A program made the position numbers and the translations under genes. The notes under the pieces are model-generated. The model saw only the letters and a list, made by a program, of their open reading frames with translations, did no database searches and was not told the origin of the DNA. A DNA stretch of 64,000 nt from Anisus vortex (taxonomy: Eukaryota; Mollusca; Gastropoda; Planorbidae): contig OX421497.1 of assembly GCA_949126835.1 (NCBI GenBank), positions 42,120,226-42,184,225 on the forward strand, given 5' to 3'. Of the stretch, positions 45,705 through 56,805 are shown in pieces; position 1 is the stretch's first letter; every line of letters starts with the position of its first letter.

Positions 45705-45853
45705 CTATTTCTTCACCACCTGTTTGCCCATGGATGCCCTCAAGGGCAGCTGGGCCTCCACCCATTCATTGGGGTGCTCTATCATACTCTGCCATGCCTC
45801 AATCTCCTCTCCTCTGGCGTCCATCCAATCCACAGGCTTGCCAAGATGTGTTC
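45705..45853 (-). CDS. SYTL exon K, C-terminal end of C2B and stop
   Basis: The last exon of the canonical SYTL transcript. Acceptor TTCCCCATCAG|GA (first base 45853), entering in phase 1. It encodes THLGKPVDWMDARGEEIEAW, QSMIEHPNEWVEAQLPLR and ASMGKQVVKK, then TAG at 45707-45705. The pattern W.D..GEE...WQ.M...P..W.E..LPLR..M is the signature end of synaptotagmin-like proteins, so this is the genuine conserved C terminus and not a random stop. There is no frame change after the stop: the same frame stays open for 2716 more codons (see the next entry). The whole exon set in the window sums to 1426 codons plus stop. Confidence 0.95.
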
Positions 45854-46004
45854 CTGATGGGGAAAAACAAAATGGCAAATGAAATTGCTATATAGGAACT
45901 ATATCAATAGCATTGATAAATATATAGACTGCCACTCTTTGCTTGCTACTCCTGGAAATTTCAGATGCCTTAGTTTGGCATTTAGAAATATCTGATCTAA
46001 CAAG

Positions 46005-46205
46005 TTGGTCAAGCCCTAGCTTTTGGTCAAGTCAAAGCTTTTGATCAAGTCATAGCTTTAGGTCAAGTCAAAGCTTTTGATCAAGTCATATCATTTGGTC
46101 AAGTCAAAGCTTTTGATCAAGTCATAGCTTTTGGTCAGGTCAAAGCCTTTGGTAAGTCATAGCTTTTGGTCAAGTCATATCATTTGGTCAAGTCTTAGCT
46201 TTTGC
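46005..46205. repeat. 18-bp intronic minisatellite
   Basis: About eleven copies of an 18-bp unit related to GATCAAGTCATAGCTTTT lie in the intron between SYTL exons J and K, 45854-46248. The rest of that intron shows nothing further. Confidence 0.8.
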
Positions 46206-46248
46206 CTGTTTTAATGGGTTCCTGCATTAGATGATTTCACCAACTTAC

Positions 46249-46457
46249 CTTCACCAAGGTTTAACCTGACTCCTCCTAAGAAATCATTACTGGACAGCTT
46301 CTCGTAATCCCACACGGTCAGCTCCAGGCCATGATTAAGGAGCTGGGACTGGTCAACGCCTTCAAAGACCAGGACATGCTGCCATTGGGGATTGGTAGTC
46401 TTCTTGATGACAGGTGTCTTCTGTTTACTACTGTGAGACACATCTGGTAGCAGGTAG
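46249..46457 (-). CDS. SYTL exon J, core of C2B
   Basis: A 209-nt exon, acceptor AATTTTTAAG|C (first base 46457), donor GGTGAAG|GTAAGT (last base 46249), phase 2 to phase 1. It encodes YLLPDVSHSSKQKTPVIKKT, then TNPQWQHVLVFEGVDQSQL, LNHGLELTVWDYEKLSSND and FLGGVRLNLGE. This is C2B up to the strand after loop 3 (WDYEKLSSNDFLGG). The acceptor is atypical, an A/T tract before AAG rather than CAG, but the reading frame and family alignment require it. The phase-1 donor matters because it also fits an alternative acceptor at the head of the giant open frame. Confidence 0.94.
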
Positions 46458-46724
46458 CTTAAAAATTTTTATTTAGACCAGGGATTAAAATAAAGTCATT
46501 TGCTCAAGCAACATTTAATGAGTATGCAACATTATTTTATCACCAGTATGTAACATCATATTATCCTCAAAAAAAATTAAAAACTCATTGTTTCAATATT
46601 TACTTTAGATAACATGCTTTAGAACCATACTGTCTTACATATATGTTAGGTCGGTTATTGCTTCATTTATTTCATTTGTCCAATTTTTGTAAAATTTTAA
46701 ATTAATTACTTTTATATTTCTTAG

Positions 46725-46815
46725 CCTAAAGAATATATTCATGTTCTTAGTTGTATGTTAAATGCGCTCTGAGCTTACATTATGTTTGTTGGCAGTGCTA
46801 TACAAATAGAATTAT
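46725..46815 (-). repeat. dispersed repeat, copy in intron I-J
   Basis: TGTTCTTAGTTGTATGTTAA + ATGCGCTCTGAGCTTACATT is the inverted form of the sequence at 56680-56805. Unclassified. Confidence 0.5.
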
Positions 46816-46914
46816 TCTTATTATGTAACAAACAACATTTCATAATCTTTTATGTGACCTTTAAATAATTAGAAAAAAAGAATAGAATTATGGAGTAAAG
46901 TTTTGGGCCATTTT

Positions 46915-47040
46915 CATTCTTAGGGCCAGCAAAGCAGGTTTCACCAGTCTCTAGGGCATTGCACTTAAGGATTTTGTAAGACCAGCATAACGCCCAGTTA
47001 TCTTTGGGGTTAGGTATGTATGAAAGCTGGATAGGCAGAA
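46915..47040 (-). mobile_element. SINE family B fragment, copy 5
   Basis: AGGGCCAGCAAAGCAGGTTT + CACCAGTCTCTAGGGCATTG is the 3' part of the family in reverse orientation, within the intron upstream of exon J. Diverged. Confidence 0.45.
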
Positions 47041-47228
47041 ATGGAAAGAAATCCTTATTGTTTTTTTTTAAACAGTAGACCTTTAAAATAACAGACCTGC
47101 ACTATGCATTTAGACCACAGAGTCCCCCCCCCCTACTTTCTGATAGAAACACAGAGATTCTTATTTAATGATGTGAAAACAGCACTTTAATCTTGAACTT
47201 GAACCTAGGCTAATTAATCTCAACTCAC

Positions 47229-47473
47229 CCTTTACAGAATGGGTTTGACCCAGCAGAGGTTCTCATGGCTGTTAAATTCTGGGCCTCCTTGACAAGCACG
47301 TGGAGCTCCCCTTGATTGGCCGCCTGCAGCTTCTCTTTCTCCTTGTTCTTCTTGCGGATCAGGCTGGAGGACTTTTTCTTGGGCGTGTTGCCCACCATGT
47401 CCGCTGGGATGTACTTGAGTGCGATGAACAGGTCCCCCTTGTATGCAGCCATGGGAGATTCCTGATCTGCGGC
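47229..47473 (-). CDS. SYTL exon I, inter-C2 linker and start of C2B
   Basis: A 245-nt exon, acceptor CTCTGACAG|GCC (first base 47473), donor TGTAAAGG|GTGAGT (last base 47229), phase 0 to phase 2. It encodes AADQESPMAAYKGDLFIALK, a lysine-rich segment (SSSLIRKKNKEKEKLQ), then GELHVLVKEAQNLTAMRTS and AGSNPFCKG. This is the family arrangement in which C2B starts with GDL.IALKY.P and carries a basic insert before GELHV.VKEA.NL. Both loop-1 aspartates of a calcium-binding C2 domain are absent (TAMRTS and GSNPF instead of ..D and SDPF), so C2B probably does not bind calcium. Confidence 0.95.
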
Positions 47474-48264
47474 CTGTCAGAGGTTTCCAATGCATTAAAT
47501 TTTGTACAGTGAAACCGAGACATTTGCAGGGGTTTAGTTCCTAGATTTTTCTCCAAAATTTGGGACTGACAAGGTTTATATATATAAGCACTAAACAGTA
47601 AATATTTTCCTCTAAGCAATCACAGTTAATAAAACAAAATTGATATGTTAAATGTTATAATAAATTGTGCTCATCAAAATTGAACAAGCATAAACAGTAT
47701 TGTGCTACAATGTACATATAGTAAGATTCCATGCATATTATATGTAAATGTAATGACCACCTCCTTGTGACCACCTGACATTTTCTCTGAGACACTGAAG
47801 GCTATACTACACATTTATTTGCCTACAAGAGGGAATTATACAGATCAAATGACAGATGCCAACTTCCAAAGTAAAAAAAAATACCTCAATAGGTGAAGCC
47901 ACAGTTTCAGAAACACATTTTTTTGCAGGGTATTTCAATACTTTATGCACTCATGAGTTGCTTTTAGACATTAATATAATACAGCTTTAGACTTTTGACT
48001 GATTTCTTAAAATAATTATGGATTAAACATACTTTTTTGGATAAATGAATCTGTAATTTTTAAAGATATATCATTAAAACAAATCAGGTCCAAATATGTT
48101 GTTGACGTTATCTTAGTTTTGAGTTTATTTTGGCTTTGTAGGAAGCTATCTTAACAAAGGGGTTGCAGAATGAGAAATTAATATAAAAACCTAGCCCATT
48201 CACAAGTGTGAAACTCATGTTTAACTCAAATGAATAGCGATGACTAGCGGATGTGTTGACTTAC

Positions 48265-48426
48265 TCTTTCTTGCAAGGGATACCACTGTGGTTCACTGCC
48301 ATCAAATCTGTAATAATCTAAAGGTATGGTGACCTCCCCTAAAAAATCATTTCTGCCCAGCCTATCGTTGTGCCAGACAGTGACCCACAAAGTCCTTGAC
48401 TCCAGCTCCGCCTTGGTTATGGAGTA
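48265..48426 (-). CDS. SYTL exon H, end of C2A
   Basis: A 162-nt phase 0-0 exon, acceptor TGTGAACAG|TAC (first base 48426), donor CAAGAAAGA|GTAAGT (last base 48265). It encodes YSITKAELESRTLWVTVWHN then DRLGRNDFLGEVTIPLDYY and ends WYPLQER. This covers the last strands and loop 3 of C2A. Compared with the usual D.D.....D calcium loop, the first aspartate is replaced by histidine (VWHNDRLGRND) while the later two remain, so C2A keeps four of the five classic ligands. Confidence 0.95.
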
Positions 48427-48608
48427 CTGTTCACAGAATAAAAAAATGCAATACACATTAAAAATTGAGGGCATACTGCTACTAGCTCATGCAAATAAAA
48501 CACTCTTGCGTGATCTTTCTAGCTTCTACTTGCATTGCTTGTTTTTAGTTTTAATAAACAATGCTGAAAAATGCACTCCAACTTTAAATTTTTTAAAAAT
48601 TTAGATTA

Positions 48609-49138
48609 CAGAGAACCGTCGTTTATCGTGGTAGATAGGTTCCGAGACCGGCCACGATAGCTAAAAATCCGCAAAGTAGGGACACCATATTTACAGTATT
48701 TATTTAATGTGTATTCAGACTTTTACAACCCTCCCTTTACATACTGTTAACAAACCACCATTCACATTAATGTACAGATATCAACAATATGTATATACAG
48801 TACATAGGCACAAATGTTTAGCAATAAAACAGTAGGTGTACATAAAAAAAATGAAAGATTGTTACGGTACTGTACAATTTGTACAGTATTTTACCACAAA
48901 AGAAGTAGGAAGTTACAGTAAAACCCTCCCCATAAGTATTGTTAACAAACCACCCTTTAATGTACAGAACATGTAATGTTTTAATGGAATCAACCAAATA
49001 TTTTGGATCTTCATATATCGCAACATTATCCAAAATTTCTGAAAAATGCACAATATATTTTCTCATATAATATAATGAAAACAATCCGCGAAGTCGTGAA
49101 TCCGCAAATGTCAATCATGAAGTAGTGAGGGTTCACTG
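48609..49138. mobile_element. pogo/Tigger-type MITE in SYTL intron
   Basis: Ends TA|CAGAGAACCGTCGTTTATCG and AGTAGTGAGGGTTCACTG|TA are imperfect inverted repeats of the CAGTGAACCCTCGTTTATCGCGG type, with TA on both sides as expected for Tc1/mariner-superfamily insertion. It is 530 bp long with no transposase. An internal segment containing CATACTGTTAACAAACCACC-like text occurs twice (48725 and 48920). Confidence 0.75.
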
Positions 49139-49937
49139 TATTATTAAAAGAAGATATACTTAGAGACCAAGTGAAGAGCTTTTTATCAAAATTGAGTTAA
49201 CAGTTGATTTTTTTATCATAAATAGTGAAATCAGTATCCAAATGATAATAAAATCATTTATTAAAAATATTCAAACATAACTTTCAAGAAAATGATTCAA
49301 CTTTAGCACTCTAAATTTGTGTTGTTGTTTTTTTTTTTTGGGGGGGGGGAGAGAAAAATCCAAATCTTGTAGCCATTTGAGATGTTTAATTTCCGACAAC
49401 AAAGGGATGTGACGTCAACTATTGGCAACTCATGCAGGAAGCATTCTTAATGCCACGTTATTTGAATCTGATGCCACACGTATTGAATCTTTACCCAGTT
49501 TTTTTTATTTTTAACAAAATGGGTTAAATATTGATTTAGGGGTCACACTTAGTTTATTTTGTTCCACCTGCAAAATGCCAATTCGGTTTGAGGCTATTCC
49601 AAATCTCGTCACTTTGAGTTAGTTTTTAAAGACTCAGACTAGAAGTGTAAACACCTACAATGAATGTATGTGTGCAAATGTAGCAGGCTTAAACTTAAAT
49701 AGTAGATAATTTGTACAGCCTCTTTACATTGAAGACTTCATATTGATGCATGGTTATTAGAGTGTTATATGTCATATTCTGGCTTTACATTTATAATATT
49801 TATTAATTACACAATTATATATCACATTCTTTGACTTCATATTAATAAATGGTAATTAAGAAAAATTATATATATCATATTTTGGCTTCTCCTTTATAAA
49901 TGGTAATTAAAAGCTAAAGACTCTACTGTTACTCTTA

Positions 49938-50204
<267 letters not shown>

Positions 50205-50321
50205 TCATCCAGATACTGCTACAAAATCTCCATCAAAATGTAAACTTTGTTCAAGAGACAGAAAGGTCTGTACATCATAAGTAGTTAATTCCACATATTC
50301 TTATCTCTTATAAATTTACAG

Positions 50322-50472
50322 ACGTTCCTTCTAGGTAGAAGATTATTACGTCCACTAGGCCCAAAACTCATGCAGGGCGACAGGGATCCGTCGGTGGCAG
50401 GGATAGAACCCGCGACCTGTCAGTTGTTTTTGGTTGACAGTCCGGTGAACTAACCGCTGGACCAGCCGGTTT
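50322..50472 (-). mobile_element. tRNA-derived SINE, family A
   Basis: On the minus strand CCGGCTGGTCCAGCGGTTAG (box A), GGTCGCGGGTTCTATCCC (box B), a GCATGAGTTTTGGGCCTAG body and a TGGACGTAATAATCTTCTAC + CTAGAAGGAACGTC tail. It is the best-preserved copy and lies in the intron between SYTL exons F and G. Confidence 0.88.
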
Positions 50473-50775
50473 ATTATTCTTATTGTTCTCATTAATCCAT
50501 CTTTTGTTTATTTCACTTATTTTAATTGTATTTAGTTTGTGATAAAAAGTCAGTATTAAAATTAAAAAAACAACAACATGAGGAATTGAATGCATACAAG
50601 TTTAAATATAAGGGTTGTGCTCAAATGTTGCATTCTTGTGGACCATCAAAATGCTCGTTCATCCAAATATGCTGAGTAAAGTGTATTATAAACGTAACCG
50701 ACAATTGTTTGTTTAGATTTAAGAAAAAATGTAAAGTGCTTGTCCGATTTATTGAAACTAAATTCACGGCGTGTC

Positions 50776-51007
50776 CAGGGGCGAAGCCAGAATTTTTTTC
50801 CAGGGGGGGGGGGGGGGGGGGCTGAACTTTCGCGTGACAAATATTTACCAAATACCAGGGGGGGCTAAACTTTCGCGTGACAAAGATTTACCAAATTTGT
50901 AGCAAATTTACTGCATATTTTAAAAAAATCAGTTTAAAAAAATTTTTTTTTTAAATTCCAGGGGGGGGCTTAATTCCCCTCAGTCCCCCCCGGTGGCTTC
51001 GCCCCTG
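50776..51007. mobile_element. hAT-type MITE with perfect 8-bp duplication, in SYTL intron
   Basis: 232 bp, ends CAGGGGCGAAGCCAGAATTT and GGTGGCTTCGCCCCTG, flanked by GGCGTGTC on both sides (50768-50775, 51008-51015). An internal ~50-bp segment (TGAACTTTCGCGTGACAAAT and variant) is duplicated. Contains long G runs. Non-coding. Confidence 0.9.
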
Positions 51008-51240
51008 GGCGTGTCTGATATATGTATGTGGTATATCTTTAGTGTCTCAAATTAAAAAGTATTGTAATTGCTGAATTTAGTGGGCCTGGAGATGGTTTTG
51101 GTGGTCACGCCATGTGGCCATGTGTGGTGATTTCGTCAACAGTAATTAAACAGGTGAAAATCTCTTAGACTCAATGGGTGCAGAAACTTTTGTATTCAAA
51201 CAAGAGCATCTCTATTAATGTGATAACACACACGACTCAC

Positions 51241-51425
51241 GGATCTGACTTGTTGTGCTTGGCGTCTACAGCGGCGAGGCCTCTGCACTGCTTCACACGA
51301 ACCTCCAGCGTGCTGGTCTTTACATTGTAGGTCAAATTAAACATTATCTCCCCTGTGACAGGAAACCTGCCGTAGTTCTCTTCCCCTGCATCACTGTATA
51401 CACTGTAGATACTCTCCCTGCTGTC
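51241..51425 (-). CDS. SYTL exon F, start of C2A
   Basis: A 185-nt exon, acceptor GTTTGTAG|GACAGC (first base 51425), donor GATCC|GTGAGT (last base 51241), entering in phase 0 and leaving in phase 2. It encodes DSRESIYSVYSDAGEEN followed by the first strands of C2A: GEIMFNLTYN, then LEVRVKQCRGLAAVDAKHN and KSDP. The two loop-1 aspartates used for calcium in C2 domains (in AAVD and KSDP) are present. The GEI.F.L.Y start and the CRGL..VD....SDPYVK pattern across the next junction are typical of synaptotagmin-like and synaptotagmin C2A domains. Confidence 0.93.
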
Positions 51426-52369
51426 CTACAAACAAAAGTGTTTATACGTTTTAGATTTTACTGCAACTAATTATAGACTTTTGAGAAGATAAAAAAACTT
51501 AATGTTTTTAAAGACTAAAGTGTTTATGCATTCAAATATTACTACAACCTATTACAGATTTTTGGAAAGCTTAAACTAGATAATGTTTTTAAAGACAAAA
51601 ATAAATAGAACCATTTTTATAGACGAATATAAAAATTTCTTTTTTTGTGTGTAAAATTAATATAGACAACCAAAATTTTAGTTTTTCTATAAAAAAAACA
51701 CTAACTTATTAACTAAATGTAAACAAAAAGATTTCTTAAATATAATCATGCTTATTATAAATATGCATTATTTGTGTATTGTGTTAATTTAAATAATAAA
51801 CTACAGAGATTATATGTATATTTACAATCATAATTGTCTGGATTAAAAAGCTTCACAAGTAAGACGGTTTTATTGAGTCTAGTAATAAAAGTTAGTGACA
51901 TTGGTTGAAGTCAAAATGCATGCAATCCAACACCAAAAAATAAAAAAAACTGGCTTGACTACTATGTAAACATTGGATTCATCACATATATATTCATTGA
52001 TTCAAACTTGTTATTAGTTTATCTCACAACAACAGTATAGCATTAATACCACTGTGACACAGTGGCCTAAACTTATAATGGTGCCAGAGGTGCCCTATTG
52101 GTGCCTTGGGGCAGCAGTCTCGATTAGCGCCTATTGACAGTGTTAGTTTTCCTTAGCTTAGGTATGCATCAGTTTGGCGCTAATCCAAACTTTGGTGCTT
52201 GCCCATCTAGTTACGCCCCTTGTTCTTAGACTTAACTAAAAAAAAAAAATTGACCAAAAAAATATATTGGCGGTTAGGCATTGACATGGCTTGAAGGTGT
52301 TTGAATCAAGCTGTGTTTGAAATTTTGAATATATACCGTATTTATTTAATGACTTTCCATAGAAGATTA

Positions 52370-52695
52370 CGCTATCGTCCAAGAGGTCAAAGTATTAAGT
52401 GGAGTATAATTGCTGTGCGGAGAGCTGGCAGAGGGAGCAAAGAAAACAAGGAAGACATGCGTTTCAAAGATGCATGCAAAAGGGACATGCCAATTGCACA
52501 CGCTAACCATAAGTCATGGGAAGATCTCACTAAGGACCATCAATCTGGCAGCTGTGCAAAAGAACACGCAGATTGCAGAGGCCACCTTTGCAATAAGGAG
52601 TGCAGAAAGGAGAGTCCGGAGACAGGCAAGAGACAAAATGCATCATTCCTGTCATCATGATAGTGAGGCCAGGACACTACCCAGTCACTATTGAC
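52370..52695 (+). mobile_element. non-LTR retrotransposon remnant, second family
   Basis: Fragments GELAEGSK, RFKDACKRDMPIAHANHKSW, EDLTKDHQ and IAEATFAIRSAERRVRRQAR correspond to the GEL..G.R..GRP.LRFKDVCKRD...........WE.LA.DR end of the element at 30870-31485. Several frameshifts. It lies in the intron between exons E and F. Confidence 0.65.
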
Positions 52696-53680
52696 TTTAT
52701 CCAACTGCAGTTAAATCAATCCAAACATCAAAGTAATGGGGGATTCAAAATATCAAAAACAAGGATAATAAGAGAAGGATGAAAAAAACCCACACATATT
52801 GAAACACTGAACAAGTAACTTGCACATCTCACCATCATCTTAGAAAATTTGTTACTAATTTCATTTAAACGTTACCCAAAAAGTTTCCAAGCATGTGTAT
52901 AAATTAATATAATATTAGAATATATTTATGCTTACACAAACGGTGTAAGATCATGAATCTAACTTATTAAATCCTGCCTTGATGTAATAATTTTTTATAA
53001 TAATAATAACACAATTATTTATATACTGTTAGTTTCTTTTACTTTCTCCTTAAACTTTGTAATAAATATTTTTACAAAGTTATCTAAAAGTAATTTATTA
53101 TTGCCTTTAAATATTTGTTACAATAAATATTTTGTTGAGATAAATTATAACTTAATTTAACACAAAATGATTGATAAGAATAAAACACATTTTTAAAAGA
53201 CTTTAATTCAAATTTAACTTAAAAAAATATTTTGATGTTTACATTTCCAAGATTTCATTGATTTGTGTGTAAATATAAAGCATTTATTCATTGCTTTATT
53301 TGAGTATTATTGCAGTGCAGTAATACAACTTGTTCATTGGAAGGATAAGAACATTTTATTTTATCTTTGTCAGGATTCTTAAATTTCAAAATAGTACTAA
53401 TGATGTAAAAGAGAGTAAACAAATATATTTCAAGAAGTTGTTAAAAAAAAAAAAAAGCTGTGGTCCATGTCTTACTTGTGGATAAAAGTCAAACAATAAA
53501 CAAACATATTAAAAAGTAAAAACAAAAAACTTTTAAAATATAGAAGAAAAAAAACAAATAAAGAATTAAAACTCCTGTTTAAACCCAGCAAGTGCTAGTG
53601 AATAAATGGATTGAAATAAAAAGGTGAATACAGTAAGCATTTAGTCCAAGCTACTGATGGCCAGGGCCAGGGGAACTTAC

Positions 53681-53764
53681 AGCCAGGCTGCTGTGGCTGC
53701 CCAACAAATGTGGCCGGTGCTTGCTGAATAAATCATCCAGGTCGTCATCTTCAGCTTGTTCTCT
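53681..53764 (-). CDS. SYTL exon E, small acidic linker exon
   Basis: An 84-nt phase 0-0 exon of 28 residues: REQAEDDDLDDLFSKHRP then HLLGSHSSLA. Acceptor ATGTCGTCAG|AGAG (first base 53764); donor GGCT|GTAAGTT, a near-consensus site (last base 53681). It lies just upstream of the exon that opens C2A. Because it is a multiple of three and symmetric in phase, it could be a cassette exon skipped without frame change. Confidence 0.75.
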
Positions 53765-55578
53765 CTGACGACATAGTGACATAACCCATCAATTATATGT
53801 TTACATATATATGGTCATTAACACACATCGGTCAGCTCTTGCCGATTTTGAAAACTCTCTCTCTCTCGGGACTAGTGAAGTAGACTTGAGTTTCCAGCCT
53901 TCACAGCAAAATTGACTGACAGGACACCATCCCACCCACTTTGCTCATCCCTTTAACTTTTCCCAGGCAGCTGTTGTGTGCCCTTAAGGTTAAACTCAAG
54001 AATCCCCCCCCCCTTTTGGTATAAGCCCCAAAGTTGACTTACATTTAAGCTTATGTTCTCTTGCAAAATTATTTTGCCCTTAAAAAAAAACAACAATATA
54101 TCCCAAGGAGGCCTGTTTGTTTTTATATATACATAGTCCGAAAAGATAAAAATTAATCCATTTGAAAGAAAAGTAGCATAGAGGTGATAGAATTAGGAGA
54201 TCACCCATCGCAATGGGATTATTTGTCCAACACAATGCTTAGCCATCATGACTTTCCCTGAATACAATAACATTCTGCTTATGACCTAAGATATTTTTAC
54301 AAGGATTTACAAAGTTTCAACCACATAATTATGGTCCCCATTAAAATATTATTGTAACTCAAAAACAAAAAACTGAACCAATAAAACAATAAATGTGTAC
54401 AATGGAGGTAAAATCTCAAAAGGCTTAACATGAATACATTTTAGGCCTGCACAGAACAGAGTTTTAATGTTTGAATATAGTAGCAATATCGATTTCATTA
54501 CTAATACTTGAGGTAAAAGGTAGGATTATACAGATATTATTGATTTTTTTAAATTGTATACGTCTAAATGCAGGAGCAATTATTAATTTCAACAATAGAT
54601 CCTCCATTACTTTACTGTACATGAAGTAGCTAAAGTGTCTGAAAAAAGAATCACACAAAGTGCTACCGCAGAAATCCACCCAACTATACAATGCTGATGG
54701 TATGGGTCGAGTAATACAGTTGGCAAAACCAGCGAGGCCTAGCGCAACACCCAGCAGACCGCATCCATGGGAGAGTACACTGACAATTGATCTATTCTAT
54801 TGATCTAACAGCACATCAACCATGTCTACAACACTGACCAGCACAAGCAAGAGAGTGAAGTGAGGGGAGATATCACAATGAGCCTGAGGAGAGAGGGGAG
54901 ATAACGCCACAACATTTAGTTTTTTGGTCTAAGCATGCCAAAAATGTAAGTAGCCACCCGTGCCTTGCTTAGAAGGCTGCTGTTATTATTACTTCTTTTC
55001 AATCTGTGTCTCCTTACAACTGGGCACAGCAAAGGCTAGAACAGAAAAGTTTAAACTACACATTAAGTACACATTAATGATGCAATTAAGCACACAACAA
55101 TGATGCAATTATCATCTGTAACATATAATATAAGGGCACCAGTATTTCATTTAAACTAAAGACTTTACTTAGTTAACAAAGTTCTTTTTATGCTTTTTAT
55201 CAAATCTGTCTAAGCATAAATTTATTATTAATTTGGTACAAAAAAGGCCAGAAATTGTTCAAAGCCTAACTAAGAAAGGGGACATGATGAGCTGAAAGTT
55301 GTGTCAGAAGAACTCAGTTTATTAGCAACTTTTAATGAATATTTAAGTCAATGGTTTGTGCCTCAGATGACAGTGAGTTTTTATTAATATTTTATCTTTC
55401 GATCTGCTTAAAGAAATAATCAAAGTTCCTAAAATCAAAACCTTAGATCAACTACAGACCAATGTATATCAATGGTGCAGCTAAACATGGACAGGTAGAG
55501 ATAATGTGTACATGTGTGAGAGACCAACTAGCTGAAATACTGACTCAGCTGTCTGGAAGGACAAACAAAAAAAAATAC
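53765..55578. other. SYTL intron D-E, nothing further seen
   Basis: AT-rich intron with a C run at 54004-54013. No mobile element or exon recognised. Confidence 0.6.
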
Positions 55579-55745
55579 CTCAGTTGTCGAGCTGCTGACA
55601 GCTATGGTCGGCACAGACAGTTGGTGGTCGCTCGGGGGCCGGGTCTGCTGCAGGGGCCACTGCGTTGGCTCGGAAGGGCTCGTTCGGCTGTTTGTGCTAC
55701 TAAAGACGTTGTTGTTGGCCATGCTGTCACTGTCTCTGGCCAACT
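55579..55745 (-). CDS. SYTL exon D, linker
   Basis: A 167-nt exon with acceptor GACATACAG|AG (first base 55745) and donor ACTGAG|GTATTT (last base 55579). It enters in phase 1 and leaves in phase 0. It encodes about 55 residues, ELARDSDSMANNNVFSS through PTIAVSSSTTE, which are serine/proline/threonine-rich linker. Assignment rests on splice signals, phase continuity with exons C and E, and position before the C2A exons. Confidence 0.75.
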
Positions 55746-56679
55746 CTGTATGTCATAAACAAGAGAAAAGAATTATTTTAGGAATAAATTAACATATTTA
55801 GCAAAAATAAAAATTAAACATCATGTTAAGAACTAAGTTTTTTCTTTTTTTTTTTTACAAATAATGTATGAAATTGGTTTAATATCTTTTACTTACTTTT
55901 AAAAAAATGTTCAATAAATATGTATTTTTTTACAGATTATATCATCTTTTCAAGTATTTCCTTAAGACTTGATTATTTTAACAAAACATGTAAACCTATG
56001 CCACAGAATTGAACTTGTTAACTTTGTAAATATTTGTAACATTAGTGTTACATTATTTGTTTAGCCTCTATCTTTATCTATCTATCATTCTATAATCAAA
56101 TAATTTTTAACCCTGTAGGCCCATCTGTCACTCCTATCATTTTACTAGCATATTATGCCAGATTGTCATTTACTTGTTTTAACATTAGCCAGGTTTTCCA
56201 CTTTATTTTACTCACACTTGTGGTTGTGAACCAGTCATAAAGTGTAAATGGCATGTTTTAATTATCCATATTTGTAGAATATTAATATCATTTAATATAA
56301 GGATAAAAACTATTTAAAAAAAAAACATGGTGGGCCAATTTATTAATCAAAAATTTTCTTTCTCCCCAAATTCTTATGGCAAAAATCTACAATTTTACTT
56401 CTTAAAAAGCACACAATTAAAGCAAATTTTATAAAAATTCTAGAAAAATAAATTAATAAAATCTTTACTTCATATATTGATTGTGAATTGTTTTAATATT
56501 AGTCACTGTTCATGGATCTAAGCTCTACTATAGTTTCAAGAACTAACTCAATCACACTAAATATAGATACAAAAATTTTATAGCTACATGTAACAATAAG
56601 TATAGCAAGAACTAACATTCTCAATTAATTAAACTGCAATAGACAAATATAATTAATTTTTGCTTAAGTCAAATGAAGT

Positions 56680-56805
56680 AATAATAATAATAATATTTGT
56701 ATAGCCCAGCCAACTAACATAATGTAAGTTCAGAGCGCATTTAAGATACAACTAAGAACACGATATAATATAATCTCTAAGCTAAGAATAAAGCTAATTG
56801 ATGAT
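56680..56805 (+). repeat. dispersed repeat, copy in intron C-D
   Basis: An AAT microsatellite followed by TGTATAGCCCAGCCAACTAA and GTTCAGAGCGCATTTAAGAT matches the inverted copy at 46725. Confidence 0.5.

Noticed and set aside
50395..50470. tRNA gene (box A and box B present), also at 29535-29612 and 16115-16170
   Set aside because: The cloverleaf does not form well, the sequences are dispersed with SINE bodies, and several copies share the same tail. They are tRNA-derived SINEs.
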